From NCBI RefSeq assembly GCF_000417875.1, contig NW_006920883.1, forward strand, positions 419,202 to 483,201: 64,000 bases of DNA, written 5' to 3'. The notes below the pieces were generated by a model. The model was not told where the DNA came from, did not search any database, and saw only the letters and a list, made by a program, of their open reading frames with translations. Positions 1 to 11,679 of the stretch are shown here, in pieces (the stretch's first letter is position 1; each line of letters begins with the position of its first letter). A program made the position numbers and the translations under genes. This DNA is from Pseudozyma flocculosa PF-1. Lineage: Eukaryota; Basidiomycota; Ustilaginomycetes; Ustilaginales; Ustilaginaceae.

Positions 1-1038
1 CGCTGCCATGGCGAGTGCGGCGACGCTGTCGGTATTCTGGATGAGGCGTCGCAGTGACGCTTCGACGAGCCTGGCATTGGCCAGCTTGCGGTTGACCAGG
101 ACGAGCGGGTTGCTGGCGGTGGAGCCGCCGGGCCCGCCCGATGAGTAGGCGTTGGGCGGATATGCGGCCGTCTCGACCCAGCAGTGCCTCGGCGGCCGTC
201 CCGGCAGGTGCTTTGGCACGACGTGGTCCGCTATCCTCTTCCACGCCCGTTCGCCCTCTTGGAGCGCAGAGACGTCGAGCCCGGAGCCCGTCGGGTCCGA
301 CGCCATCCTCTGTTCCCGCCGCCGCCGTTTCGCCTCGGCCCGCTCGATCCTCTGTTGCCTGCGCTGGACGCGAGCGGCGAGGGCGGCCCTCCGGTTGGCG
401 TTGCTGCCGCCGCCGTCCGACTCGGAGCTGACCGACCAGGCGTCCGACTGCTCATCCGTGTCCGAGTCAGAGGGCAGAAAGGCCGACGTCGGGTCGGTCC
501 AGCCGTACTGATGGTCGGCAGCAGCTTCGACGCTGCGGGCTGTGGGCGCGGGGAACGTCGCCCTCGCCTTGCCCTGCGCCTTTTGGCTGGGCGGCGCTGC
601 TTGCTGCTCCTGGTCGCGCGCAAAGTGCCGGAGCTCAGCGATGGGCAGACCGTGCGTCTCGAGCGAGTAGATGAGATCGCGGGCGGAGGGCGAGCCACGG
701 TTGGCCAGCTCAGCGCCGTGGCTGGCGGCCGCAAAGATGGAGAGCATGAAGCGCTCGGTGAGGTGCGAGAGCTCGTGAAGGGCGCTCGAGGATGCGGCGT
801 CGAAGCCCTGCCGCTGGGACTGCGCTGCGACGAGCTTGTGCAGCGAGAGCTGGGCATCGTCCTCGGTCACATTGGCTGCCCAACTGGAGGGAGGCAGGCA
901 GTAGGTGACGGGCCTCTGGCGCCGTGTGCGCGACGAGGAGCTAGATGCGACCGGCTGCTGCTGCGACACAGACGGCGACGACGACGCAGGGGGCGGAGGG
1001 ACGCTGCCGCTGCCAAAGGTGGCCGGACGGTCGGACAT
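1..1038 (-). CDS. TAF8: TFIID subunit TAF8 (3' end cut by window edge)
   Basis: Reading the minus strand from the ATG at 1038 gives an open frame with no stop down to base 1 (346 codons), so the C terminus lies outside the window. Residues about 58-130 form a histone fold of the bromodomain-associated (Bromo_TP) type, with the pattern LSLHKLVA...HELSHLTERFMLSIFAAASHGAELA...ARDLIYSLE. Residues about 285-340 (KHLPGRPPRHCWVETAAYP, then VNRKLANARLVEASLR) resemble the TAF8 C-terminal domain. Between them lies an acidic, Ser-rich linker. In the family, TAF8 pairs with TAF10 through its histone fold and helps build TFIID in the nucleus. The gene diverges from the phosphatase gene starting at 1403. 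Identification rests on two domains in the correct order; the missing end is the main limit. Confidence 0.8.
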   Translation of the reverse strand, partial: MSDRPATFGSGSVPPPPASSSPSVSQQQPVASSSSSRTRRQRPVTYCLPPSSWAANVTEDDAQLSLHKLVAAQSQRQGFDAASSSALHELSHLTERFMLSIFAAASHGAELANRGSPSARDLIYSLETHGLPIAELRHFARDQEQQAAPPSQKAQGKARATFPAPTARSVEAAADHQYGWTDPTSAFLPSDSDTDEQSDAWSVSSESDGGGSNANRRAALAARVQRRQQRIERAEAKRRRREQRMASDPTGSGLDVSALQEGERAWKRIADHVVPKHLPGRPPRHCWVETAAYPPNAYSSGGPGGSTASNPLVLVNRKLANARLVEASLRRLIQNTDSVAALAMAA

Positions 1039-1402
1039 GCTGAGCGACCGAAAGAGCGCCGGCGCGCGTGGATAGAGATGGCGCTGAAGGGTGGAGCGGG
1101 GGACTGGGAGCGGGGAGACGAGATGACGGCGTGGTGGTAGTCTGGCCAAGCCAAGCTTGGGCAGGTCAGTGTGGGACACGAGAATTGGCGCGCTCAGGCC
1201 TGTGGGGGGGCCAGGCCCTGCAGTTGTGATGAGCGTGGTCGAGGGCGCGCTTGCTTTCGTCCGAGAAAGAGAAAAGATGTTGTCCTTGCCTCCACATTCG
1301 CAGGTCGACAGCGACGATGGCGTGCTGTCGTCTGTGCCTCGCTGGGGCCTTGACCGCCTTCCGCGCTGCTGTCGACCATCACTTATATCGCCTCCCTCGG
1401 GC
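1039..1402. promoter_or_regulatory. Divergent promoter interval TAF8 / Ych1-like gene
   Basis: 364 bases separate the two divergent start codons. A TATA-like stretch (cttatatcg) sits at about 1381-1389, only about 20 bases before the ATG at 1403. If it is used for the plus-strand gene, transcription would begin after that ATG and favour the internal ATG at 1559. No gene is visible here. Confidence 0.4.
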
Positions 1403-2390
1403 ATGCTCAGATCGATATACCGCTCCATCACCACCAGCAAGATCGCACCAGGTCCGCTCGCCGCACCTTTTGGTCGCCACTTGACCCCCTCTAGATCCAC
1501 CGAAGACGATCGCCGTCAGCAACGCCTCTCTGACCTTCAGCGCAAGTTCCAACGCAAGATGTCATTCATGCCCCTCTACCGCTACATCGACCGCGATGCT
1601 CTCGCCGAAAAGGTCCGCGCGCAGGTCAAGCAGCCCGAGAACAAGGAGATCGCCATCGTCGACGTAAGGGGTGAGGGTCGCAACCGTCTCGCCGGCATCG
1701 CGTCCTTCTCCACGCCGGCCCAGCCGCTCGCTGACAACCTTCCCGTCTCCTCTCGCCATCCTCTTTCGCTCCACCTTGCGCAGACGACGACTTCGAGGGC
1801 GGAAACATTGTCGGCGCACACAACGTCCCCTCGACCAAGATCGCCGACTCGATCGGCGACCTCGTGCTCGGTCCATTGAAGGAGTGTGAGTGCTGGCGTA
1901 CGTGAACGCACATCGCAACTTCCAGCGGCTCAGTCCTGGACCATGCCCTTTCCCTGCGCTCTACAGACAAGCAAGTCGTCTTCCACTGCCACCTCTCCCA
2001 GCAGCGGTGAGTTGGCTGCAACTCTCTGCTGATTTTTCCTCTCGGGCGCGCTCCCGGTGTCCTGACCCCTACCGAGCCTCCCCTTCCCGCCACCCTGCAG
2101 AGGCCCGAAAGCGGCAGGCAACTACGCCAAGGCCAGGACCGAGGCCATCGAGCAGGGCAAGCTCCCCGCCCAGACCGACGGCGCCAACCAGCAACAGGTC
2201 CTCGTCCTGCGCGGCGGCTTCTCGGAGTTCCAGGACAAGTACAAGGTGGGTCCCCCCAGAGCTGGGCCCGTCGGACACTGTCCTCTTTCTTACGCTTACA
2301 TCTGTCTGCCCACTCTCGACCACCGCTAAACAGAAGGATCCCGAGGTCGTCGAGGGTTACGACGAGGAGAGTTGGGCTCTGCGTGGGTAA
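1403..2390 (+). CDS. Cdc25/Ych1/Ibp1-type rhodanese-fold phosphatase (arsenate-reductase-like)
   Basis: Five exons: 1403-1670, 1784-1885, 1967-2006, 2101-2245 and 2334-2390, giving 203 residues, or 151 if the in-frame ATG at 1559 is used. All four introns are GT-AG and the frame is continuous. The signature loop HCHLSQQR is a CX5R active site, preceded by VDVRDDDFEGGNIVGA and followed by VLRGGFSEFQ, as in the small rhodanese-domain phosphatases Ych1, Ibp1 and the arsenate reductase Acr2. These proteins have a catalytic Cys that removes phosphate or reduces arsenate; the substrate here cannot be read from sequence. The first 52 residues (MLRSIYRSITTSKIAPGPLA...) resemble a mitochondrial presequence, while the start at 1559 (MSFMPLYRYI) would give the compact family form. 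Alternative starts could therefore give two locations. Confidence 0.82.
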
Positions 2391-2473
2391 TCTGGATTCG
2401 TCTGATAGAGGGTGGGACGCCAGCAGTTCAACATTCTTTATATATTTACCATTCGGCCATTGCGTCCATGGAA

Positions 2474-2578
2474 GCTCGCGTGGCCAAATGGCACGGCGTA
2501 CCTCTCCTATTCAAGGTGCCTGACAGCAGGGATCTTGGGTACAAGGTAAGATTGTGGGTTCGATCCCCACCGTGAGCT
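2474..2578 (+). tRNA. tRNA-Arg(CCT) with 33-nt intron
   Basis: The acceptor arm GCTCGCG pairs with CGTGAGC. A D-arm region (TGGCCAAATGGCACGGCG), an anticodon stem TACCT/AGGTA, and a T arm GTGGG-TTCGATC-CCCAC are all present. The anticodon CCT is at 2506-2508. The intron at 2510-2542 begins one base 3' of the anticodon, the canonical nuclear position. A four-T terminator overlaps the 3' end (2578-2581). A second copy with near-identical exons lies at 48207-48310 on the minus strand. The CCT anticodon reads AGG codons, which are rare in GC-rich genes. Confidence 0.93.
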
Positions 2579-2581
2579 TTT

Positions 2582-5500
2582 GCAATTTCGCGCAAGGCAA
2601 TTTGCTCCTCCTTTTTTTCGACTTTTTCACGCGCTCGGAGGACTGTTCATGTGGCCTGCAAGGCGAGACAAGGCTTGCCCTGGAAACCGTGCTAGCGTGC
2701 CGACGGCGCTGGCGACTTCACGCCCAACGCCGCGGTGGGTCGCCAAAAAGGTGTCTGCGAAGGTGGTTCTGCGGGGATTCCAAAGGGCAAGGGTGGCGAG
2801 CCCGCCAAAGGACACGCCGGTATCGCCTCGCTGGGTCGACTGTTTGCAGATTTCTCTTTCACGGTGCCGCAGCGGACAGCGGCACCAGTGGGAGTAGCGA
2901 GAACGACGTGCAGCGCACGCTGATCCAAGCAAATGAGTCTACCAGCTGAGTCTAGTTCAGGTCCAGTGGTTCGGAAGTCTCGATAATGCGTCTTCACGTT
3001 CTTCCTTGTCCTCGTAGACATGGCCGCGGGCATGGCGCTGTCGGGAAAGCGGCGCTGTCGGGAAAGCGGCCCTGTGAACTCGCTCGGCCTATTGACCTGT
3101 CAGATCGACCACCCCAGCTGACGAGCGATCAATCTAGAGTCGAACCCCGACGTTTTCCCGTAAAGGAGGGTACGCCACACCAACGAGGTGGTCTGGCGAG
3201 ACATCGTCGCGAAGCATGCGGGGCGCACGGGAACGGGAAACCATTATATTTAGGTCGGGGACCCCACCTGCTGCACAGCTCGCCGTTCGGATCGCTTTGC
3301 AGCGGCAGTGTTCGTACGCACCGGTCAGTGCCGCTGCTGACCTTGGAATCGCGCAATGATGCCGAGGGCGGCAACAGAGGTGCCCGGCGTCGCGATCCTT
3401 CCCTACCGAAGGCGTAAAGAAGTTCGACGGTTCGTCTAGCCCCATGCGCTCCCGGTATTTCGAGCTAGCGATGATCATCGTTGCGGCTCACCACTGGTGC
3501 TTACGATCATACGAGAAGGGCCCCCCGGTCATGAAAACGCGGTGATTGAGCCCAGCCCGACTGCGTTTGGCCACCCCTCTCACCACAGACAAGAACACTT
3601 TGCGGCCGATATTGGACACCAGCCGCTGTAGACTCGTTCCGTTGTCGTTTCACTCGGCCTTCACAACGGCGAGCCAAAGTCTTATCAGTTGGCCGGCCAC
3701 ACCACGTTTTGCAGCCGTGGGTGTGTACGTGTTACGCAAGCAGACCGCTCGTGGCTACCCACCTTACCGTATTGCCGCCGCTACATACAGGTACGACGGG
3801 ACGACGGAACGACAACCCGCGCGGCGCTGTTGACAGGATACCGCGCATCTGCAGCATTTCCTCGTGGCGCGCGCAGCGAGGGCGTGTGGGGTGCGGACGC
3901 ACGAGCTTAGATCGGCCTGGCTGCCTGCCTGCTTGACGAGCGAGGGGCATCTCGCATCGGCCCGCACACGCACGGCCAGCAGGAAGAAGCGCTCGGCATC
4001 ATGCATGGCTGTTACGTGCATGCATGTGCGCGTGTACGTGTCTTTGGGCGACGGAAAAGAGAGGCGCGTTCCCATAACCGCCATGGTCAGCACCGCGGTA
4101 GCCTGGCGAGGCGGTCATCGTCTTGAGTCGTCTCACAAGCAGGCTGACGACGGCGATGCGACGCGGGTGCCAGCTCCGAGCTCATCGCAGCGGCCAAAGG
4201 TGCGGCCCGAGGCGCGCCCACAGACATTGGTACACTACTACTACTGCCCCTTCGTATCTCCGCGGGTGTTGCGAGGACAAGCAGGCAGGCAACTTAGGGC
4301 GGTCATAGAGGCCACGTGTGCGCGGTAGCGTTGTGACTCGCCGACACTGAGCCCCTGCTGACCATCGCCGCCACCGGGCGCAACTCAGTCCAAGCGGTGA
4401 AAGACGACGATGCAAAGGCACGGCGAGTTGGAGCTCTCCTTGGCTTGCTTGTTCTCGGATGTGCTCGACGTCGCTCGACGAGCGCGCGTAATGCTCCCCG
4501 CTACCGGCTGGCCCCTACCGTCGAACGTGGAGTCTTGGTGTCAGAGAGTCACACACGATGGCGGCGGTTTGTATGGACCTTGCATACCGTGCCGATACCA
4601 CCTCGAGGGCGGGATTGATCTCGTCAAGGCCATCTACGCTTCACACGGCCCGAGTCCCACGCTGATGCGTAGGGCTGAGCCCATCGCGTCCGCACCGACC
4701 TATAGGCTAGTCGAGTCGGTTTTGGCCGCAGGCGAGCCGTGTTCAGCCGCAGCATGCATATGGTGCATGCATGGTTCGGGACCCCTGCCGGCACTGCAGT
4801 CGGCTGACTTCCGCCGTCCGGCTCGCGCGTCCAGACAGGCTAGGCTAGGGCAGAGCAGAAGTTAAGTAGGCTGGCCTACTACCGTAGCAGGAGACACCTC
4901 GAGATATACGTACGGGTGGCCGGAGTATCTGTGCCGATGATCGTCGATGCCCGGCTGCCTGGTGGCGAAGCGAGGCGCTCGTTCCCTCGGGTACACACGC
5001 TGGCCCGAAGAGCCAGCGACCGCCGTCTGGCCGACCATCCGAACGTACATACACGCCGCGCGCACGTACGTCTCTGATATGGTAACTGCCTACCTGTGTG
5101 TGGCGACAGGTACCTCGATCTCCAGTGCTCTCAACCCCTAGTCCGAGAGTAGCATGCATGGCACTTCACGCCGAGGGGGGGTTTGAGGGGCCAGGCCATG
5201 TCTCTGGCGCGCATCGCTTCCTCGCCTCATCCGAGACGGGGTGGGCCACTGCTTCGGTACCTACCCGAGCCCTTCGACGCCCGCCTGCGTCCAGCCCATC
5301 CGGCCACCTACCACTACTCTTGCACAAACACCTCGACGGCTGCGCTGCACCGGTACCAGGGAATCTGGAGGAGCGTCGGATACATGCTGACGACCGCAGC
5401 CTTGAGAGACCGCGGATGTTCGGCATGGAAATTGGGGCTCTACGAGAAGGCGGGTGTTGCCCTCGGCGTGTGCTGCCACCAAAGGCAAGCATCTTCAGCG

Positions 5501-6590
5501 CCGCGGCTGCCGTCACCTTTCCCCTTCGCTTCCTGGCGGCTGTGACGGCGAGCCCGAAGAAGCAAGGGCAAGCTAAGAGCGCGCGCACGCAAAAGGCCCA
5601 AATCTTCGGCGCCGCTCGAATGTACTACGTACATACACCTGCGACCCCCTCAACCGAGCCAACCCCCGCTCCGGTTGTACGTAAAACGCGCTGGGCAGCC
5701 AGGCCTGCCGCTGCAGTTGCGAGGGCGAAACGGAGACGGGGCAGCCAATCAAGCGGCGAACCGCCGCCGCCCCACGCCCCGGCCTTGCTTCGGGTTGCGT
5801 CGCCCGCTGACGCCAAACATGGCAAGAGGAAGCAAAGGTGAGATGGAAACCGCAGCGAGACAATCAGCGACAGGCAGGCAGCCAGGCCGCAAAAAGGTCG
5901 CCTCGGAAGCAGTGTCACGGATGTATGTAGGCTGTAGTTGTGAGCGGCGACGCGCCCGTATCGAAGTGCTCTCATGGAGGAGCTTGGGGGCTGAGCTCGC
6001 CTCGCCAACAGGTTCTGTCGTCGCCCGTCGAGGCGAGAAAGCTGCCGCTCCCCGGTCGAACCGCAGGGGCCGGAGGAGCCAAGCTAAGAAAAAAGACGTA
6101 TGATTATTGCGAGAATCTCGGATCGAGTCGATGATGCCGTAGCTGCCAACCGTCTCGGAAGCCACCGCCTTCCGGGCGTTCCGCTACGCTCTGAGACTCT
6201 TGGGTCATGCCCCGCCCCTTGTCCATGCTGGGGCTGTCTCCGAGAGTGGCGAGGCAGGGGCCGCCAGGTATAGATAGTGAGAGGCCCTGGATTTTGGCGC
6301 GTGTGGGCGTGCCTGCCGGGCTGCTCCCGCTCTCCCTCGCGAGGCTCTTCAGAATCCAGAGTCTTATTCTGCCTGGCTGGCCTTTGCCCCTCTCCTACCC
6401 ACCGCAACCCCGGCCTGCACTTCCCACCGAAGCTGCTGCTTCATCAACGACCCACTTCTCGCCGCCTGTTGCCCTCGATCGTCAACCCACCCTCGTCACC
6501 ACCACCTCTCCGTCCTTGCCCCGTCCCTCAGACGTCTAGCGCCTCTCTCCAGCAACCCTATTCTGGACGTCGCGCCATCGGCCTGCCCCT
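2582..6590. other. Gene-poor interval
   Basis: About 4 kb without a gene I can support. All open frames are under about 250 codons, lack family-like motifs and change frame with no conserved splice signals. The tract has many short palindromic words (tgcatgcat at about 4018 and 4755-4775, gtacgtac-like runs at about 4910 and 5045) and CAGG/CCTG runs (about 3930, 4284, 5872). It may include distal regulatory sequence of the downstream transcription-factor gene or a non-coding RNA; nothing in the sequence decides this. Confidence 0.4.
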
Positions 6591-6600
6591 TTTATACATA
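6591..6600 (+). promoter_or_regulatory. TATA-box candidate for the Zn2Cys6 regulator gene
   Basis: The sequence tttatacata lies in an otherwise GC- and pyrimidine-rich region, 940 bases before the ATG at 7539. If used, the mRNA would carry a leader of roughly 900 bases (C-rich, about 6630-7538), which is long but common for fungal regulator genes. A 5'UTR intron is possible but was not identified. Confidence 0.35.
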
Positions 6601-7538
6601 TCCGCCCCCACCAACCCCCTCTACTCGCCCCGTACAACCCCTTCACGGACCCCCATCTCTGAGTGTACGTATCGCGCGCATCGGACCATCTGCCTCACCA
6701 CCACCACCACCACCAGTCAGCTGCGCTAGCAGATCCGCGCAACCCACGTCGACTTCGCCATCGCGAGCCTCCATCGGCGCACCGTCACGCTTCCCTCGGT
6801 GCCACAAGACCGACACCGGCCCGAAAGAGCTGCCGAACCTGGACCCCACCATCGACCTCGGGATACCAACCACGCCCCACACAACCTCGCCCTATCCAAC
6901 CCTGACCGGTCGAAGCGCCAGAACACGGTTGTTGAACGCAGTCCGCGTCGGTGGATTCGCTCTGCGACTGCCGTCTTTCGGCAGTAATCGCCTTCCACCG
7001 CGGCCTCCATACCCGGACCACTTGGCCGCCGCTCCCGCTCGGCCTAACCCCCTCGCAGCATACCCTCCTCAGAGCGGCGTTGGAGAGCCGCTCCTCCGTG
7101 TCACAGCAGCAGGTTGCCCGGGCAGCGCAACGGGACGGCACTCGACAGGCCAACCCCCACTGCTCCGACACAGTCTCGGCTGCCGGCCTCATCCCCACTA
7201 CATCGCCGGTCGGCTCTCGTCATCGCTGCTGCTGCCTGGAAACCTTTGGCCTTCCGACCTCCTACCCCGACGCTGCAACAAAACGTGCGCGCGACCATCC
7301 GCGTTGCTTCCGCACCTGCATCTCTTTGCCGCCGGTCCGTCCCCTTCACCCACGAGCTCTTCCCACATCGGCCGCCGTCGCATCTGACCCTGGACAAGCG
7401 TTTGGACGTCTACATATACATCGCCTCGCCGACCCACCGTCCCCGGCTCACTTCGCCCCCCTTCTCCATCGATCGTCCGACTGTGAAGGCACAGGCTTCT
7501 TCCACTGCGCACAAAGACACCGTCACGTCAAGCAGACC

Positions 7539-10500
7539 ATGGCTACACGGTACCCAGCATCTCCGCGCGATTCGCTCCGGCTCCCGCCCCCCGCCAGCCT
7601 CCTTCGCCTGGCATCACCTTCGGAGCCCCGAAATCGCGACCTCCCCGTGATGACCCTCGACCGCCCGAGGTCACCGCCACAGCACTACGAGCACGCCTCG
7701 TCTTCCATGCAAGGTCATTGGGGCCGCACCGCTCCACCTCTTGGTCGGCTCGAAGACCACCGAGGTCGACCCTCGACTGCGCGTGGCAGATCACCTGGTG
7801 AGTCGACACGGACCTTGCACTGCCGAGCCGCCAAACGGCGTTTGCCGTCACGAACATTGCAGCTAACGATGACCGATTCGCCTTTTGCTCCGACCAGACT
7901 TCGCCAAGACACCCTCGTATGGACAGGCAGAGGTTGCGGCAGGCTCGAGCATAGCAACGCAGCAGCGGAGTGGCGTCAAGCGACCCGCTCCCGACGCTTC
8001 TCCAGCCGCATACGCAGCGCCACCTCCGCATGAACGCAATATGGGCTCGGCGTCCAGACGCCCCAACGAGTCTAGCCCGACGATGCCACCTGCGGACATC
8101 TACTACGGCGCCGGTCCCCGCGATGGCTCCTACAGCGATCATGCTGCACACGACCCCTATCGTAAGCACGCTCGGACCAAGAGCTACCACTCGGAACGGT
8201 CGTACGAGCAACTGTACCCCTCGCCAGGGTCCTTGCAGCCTATGCGCTCCCCCGGCGAGCTGCCGCAGGCCCAACACGGCTCGCCTGCGTCTGCGTCTGC
8301 GCCCACGCCCTCCGCCTATCACGTATCCCCTTCTCGCTTCAGCAGGTCGCCCAGCGACGAAGGACAGCGGCCGCACGACCATTCGCGCGAGCGCCAGAGA
8401 GGCACCGTCCACGGCTCGCCACATCCCCTGAGCAGGGGGCCCGATTCGATCAACCCGTACCATGCCATTGCCGTTTCGCGGGCGACCGAGGCTAGAGGCG
8501 ATGTCCGCGCCGCAGTCGCCATGCCGGCACCGGCTCGCGGTCCGCTTCCGATGCTGGGTCCAGCACCCTTTGATGCCCGTGTTGCGCATGCGATGGCCTT
8601 CGCACACCCGCAGCCCCCGCAGCCCCCGCAGCAGCCCCCGCACCCGTCCCACTTGCCGCAGTACATGCAGCACCAGCATCAGCAGCAGCGCAAGCGCCTG
8701 CGCATTTCGCGCGCCTGCGACGAGTGCCGAAGGCGCAAGACCCGCTGCGACGTCGTCGGAGCCTTCCCTGGAGAGGCGGGTCACCCAGCCACCATCGCCG
8801 GCCTCGTTCCTCCGATTGAGCCGCACCAGGAACCGCAGGGCGACATGCTGATCCTGCAGCCGTGCATGAACTGCCGCCGTAGCGGCATCACCTGCTCGTA
8901 CAGCAAGCGTCCCCTGAAGCGCGGGCCCAGTAAAGGCTACATCAAGGACCTCGAGAGGCGCCTCAACTCGCTCGAGTCCCAGATGGTCGCTCCAGATGGC
9001 GCGGCGTCAGCTGTCGGAGCGCCCTCGGACACGGCCGCGGCGAAGCCCAAGGTACGCACAGAGGATCGCATCGTCCGGCTCGAGAAGGTCCTCAATAGCG
9101 GGGAGAAGGCGGCGGAGCGCACGCCACCACCCCCTTGCGAGGCGCTGATGGCGGCGACCGAATCAGAGTCAAACGATCTGGACCCGACCGACCGGTCCTC
9201 CTCACGCTGGACATCTGCTTCGCCCATGCCCGACCGCGAAGCTCATGACGATCAGAAAGCGTCGCCAGCGTCTGCGGCACATCAACATGCCTGCACGTCT
9301 CCGACCCCCCATCCTGCCGAGGGGCTTGCGTCCCGCGCAGAAGCGCCGGAACAGTCACGGAGTCCCAGCCAACAGAAAGAGCGACGTCAACGCCGTCCAG
9401 CCCAGCTACCTGCGCTTGCCGCGCCACCCCCACAGCGGTCGGCCAAGGACGCCATTATGCAGTCGACGCTGCATGCCACTTTTCCGGTCGTCTGCTACGC
9501 CGCTGGAGAGAGCAGCACACCGCCTCTTGAGAGCAGGATGCTGTCGCGGGGCCACAAGATCTTGGCCGAGGCTCTTGAGCCCCCGCCCACGAGCCCTTCG
9601 GCTACCGGCTCCGAAGCGGACCACACGCGCGTGCCAGAAAAGGGGCTGGAACGGATCAAGAACAAGCCTCATTCCTCTCGCCTGGCGCAAATCATTGGAC
9701 AGGCGTCTGCCGGCCTGGCCTCGGCCAGTGGCGACCTGTTCTCGTCTCAGCGCACGGGCAGGCTCGACAACGACAGGCTCAAGAGCATGCGGAAGCTGGC
9801 TGCCGACGTAGCGGCGCAGGAGGCCGATCTGCTGATGCTGTGCCAGCTCGACCTCCTCCGTCACGGCCAGCCCAACAAGAGTGCGCTCGCCGCCGCCGTC
9901 ACCAAGCTCGACGCCGGCGACGGATCCGCACGCCAGCTGCGGCGCAGGGTCGTCATGTTTACCATGGACCGCTGGCACTCTGCCGGCTTCGGCACGCCTC
10001 ACGTCGTCACCGGCCGCCATGCCCTCGACCGCACGGCCTTCCAGACGATGAAGGACGCGCTGGCCGACGTCGAGCGCTCGCCTCTGGGACCAGGCAGCTA
10101 CGAGGTGGTGCGGGCCTCTGTGATGCTCGGCCACCTGCACGACATGGCGCAGTCGGCCGGCGGCTGGAAGCACATCTCGCCTAGCGACGTCGACTCGATC
10201 GTTCACAGCGTCACCAACCAGGCCGAATCGCACATCGCCGAGGGCAGTCAGCTGGACCCGACGTGCGATGCGGCCTTGCGGTACAGCCTCGAACACGCCG
10301 TGCGCACCTACCACGCGCTGCACACGCTGCCGCCGGCGGGCCAGGCCACGGTCGAGGACATCGGACGCCTGTTTGAGATGACGGAGCGCATCATCGTCCT
10401 CGGCAAGGCCAAGACGCCGCTGACGCCGGCGAGCAAGCTCTTCCGGTCGGCCATCGGTCCGCACGTCGCCGCCATGGTCGCCGTGTCCTTCTTCTGGTGC

Positions 10501-11023
10501 TACAAGGTCATTGCCATCCTCACGGCCCAGGCATATGGAGGCAGCGGCATCGCCTCTCCCGCCTCGGCCTCCTCGGCCTCCTCCTCCTCCTCCTCCTCGT
10601 CGACGCTGCGGTCCCGTGACCGGGTGCTCGACCACAAGGGGCTGGTCTCGGCCTCGCTCCAGCCGCTGGAGCATTACCGCCGCAAAATGTCCGACTACGT
10701 GCGCATGGTGGGCATGCTGTGCATGTTTTCGGGCGGCGCGCCCGACGACGCGGCGGCCTTCAAGCCCCTCTACCTGCGCCTCTCGCTCTTCCAGAACCAG
10801 ACCCTGGGCTTCTGCACCAAGCTCGGCTGCCTGCTGCAGCCGCCAGCGGCCGACTCGCCCGCCCGCGACGGCATCCCCGTCCTCGAGCACGAGGCCGACG
10901 CCTTTATCGACACGGCCAACGGGATGGGATGCCTCGGCTACGTCCTCGCCTCGACCAATGCCGGCGAGGCGTGGTCCCTCCTCTCCGGCGCAGCCGCTGC
11001 CGCCGCCACCGAACCCGCTTCGC

Positions 11024-11054
<31 letters not shown>

Positions 11055-11097
11055 TTCGCCCGCTCACGCTGTCACGTCGGCACCGACGTCGGCTTGA
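7539..11097 (+). CDS. Zn2Cys6 transcription factor, Rgt1-like
   Basis: Two exons, 7539-7797 and 7898-11097, joined in frame across a 100-nt gtgagt...cag intron, give 1152 residues. The binuclear zinc cluster is C360-x2-C363-x6-C370-x38-C409-x2-C412-x6-C419. It is preceded by basic RKRLRISRA and followed by LKRGPSKGYIKDLERRL, a linker and short coiled segment typical of the Rgt1 group. Known family members of this group regulate sugar-transport or glucose-response genes in the nucleus. The 38-residue loop between the third and fourth Cys is unusually long. The N-terminal 350 residues are Pro/Ser/Ala/Gln-rich and disordered. Residues from about 620 onward look folded, including a helical stretch LFRSAIGPHVAAMVAVSFFW. 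Target genes are unknown. The second exon has no usable early ATG, which supports the upstream exon. Confidence 0.82.
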
Positions 11098-11341
11098 ACG
11101 GACCCGTGCTCATTTGTCCGCGGCTTCGCGCGCCCCACTGCGGCGGGCCATGGTTGCTACGTGGACAGCGCCGCGCCTCCCGCCTGCCTACCGATCCCTT
11201 GTGCCCGCGCGCGATGCGGGGCCCCTTTTCCTGCCTCGTCCCCTCCTCCTTCCCGATAATGCGCTCGATACCACTCCCGCTAATATCCAGATCTCGGGAA
11301 CGCGCTTCCCGTCGCCACTATAGTCGTTTGTGCGAATGTGC

Positions 11342-11376
<35 letters not shown>

Positions 11377-11679
11377 GGCATCATGTCGAGCCCGAAGGCA
11401 AAGAGGTCGCTGGACGGCCCGAGAACGTAAGAAGGTCGACTGCCGGAGAAGGGGTGCCGCCGTCGAGTCGGGCGCCGCTGACTGTCATGACCGAAGCGGA
11501 ACGTGCGCCGGCCAGCAGGTGTGACCAGCGACACATGAAACATGACCCGAATGGCCGGCAATGATGACGGCGGGCAGATTGGAGCCGCGGCAACGAAGCG
11601 GCGTCGGAGGCGGACAGGCCAAGCAGGCACGCAGGCAGGCAAAACCGTACCGGGGGTGCATTCGAGATGCGCGAGCCGC
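11098..11679. other. Convergent 3' interval with (CTG)n microsatellite
   Basis: This interval lies between the stop codons of the transcription factor (plus) and the TB2/DP1 protein (minus). It holds a run of about ten CTG/TGC triplets at roughly 11346-11376. No gene is supported; the short frames across the repeat only translate to homopolymers. Confidence 0.6.

Noticed and set aside
184..1140. 318-codon plus-strand open frame
   Set aside because: Antisense to TAF8, whose minus-strand frame has two family domains in order.
7543..8826. 427-codon minus-strand open frame
   Set aside because: Antisense to the regulator's first exons and zinc cluster; no recognisable domain.
9406..11067. 553-codon minus-strand open frame
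   Set aside because: Antisense to the Zn2Cys6 regulator; begins with a polyArg run from the Ser-coding repeat.
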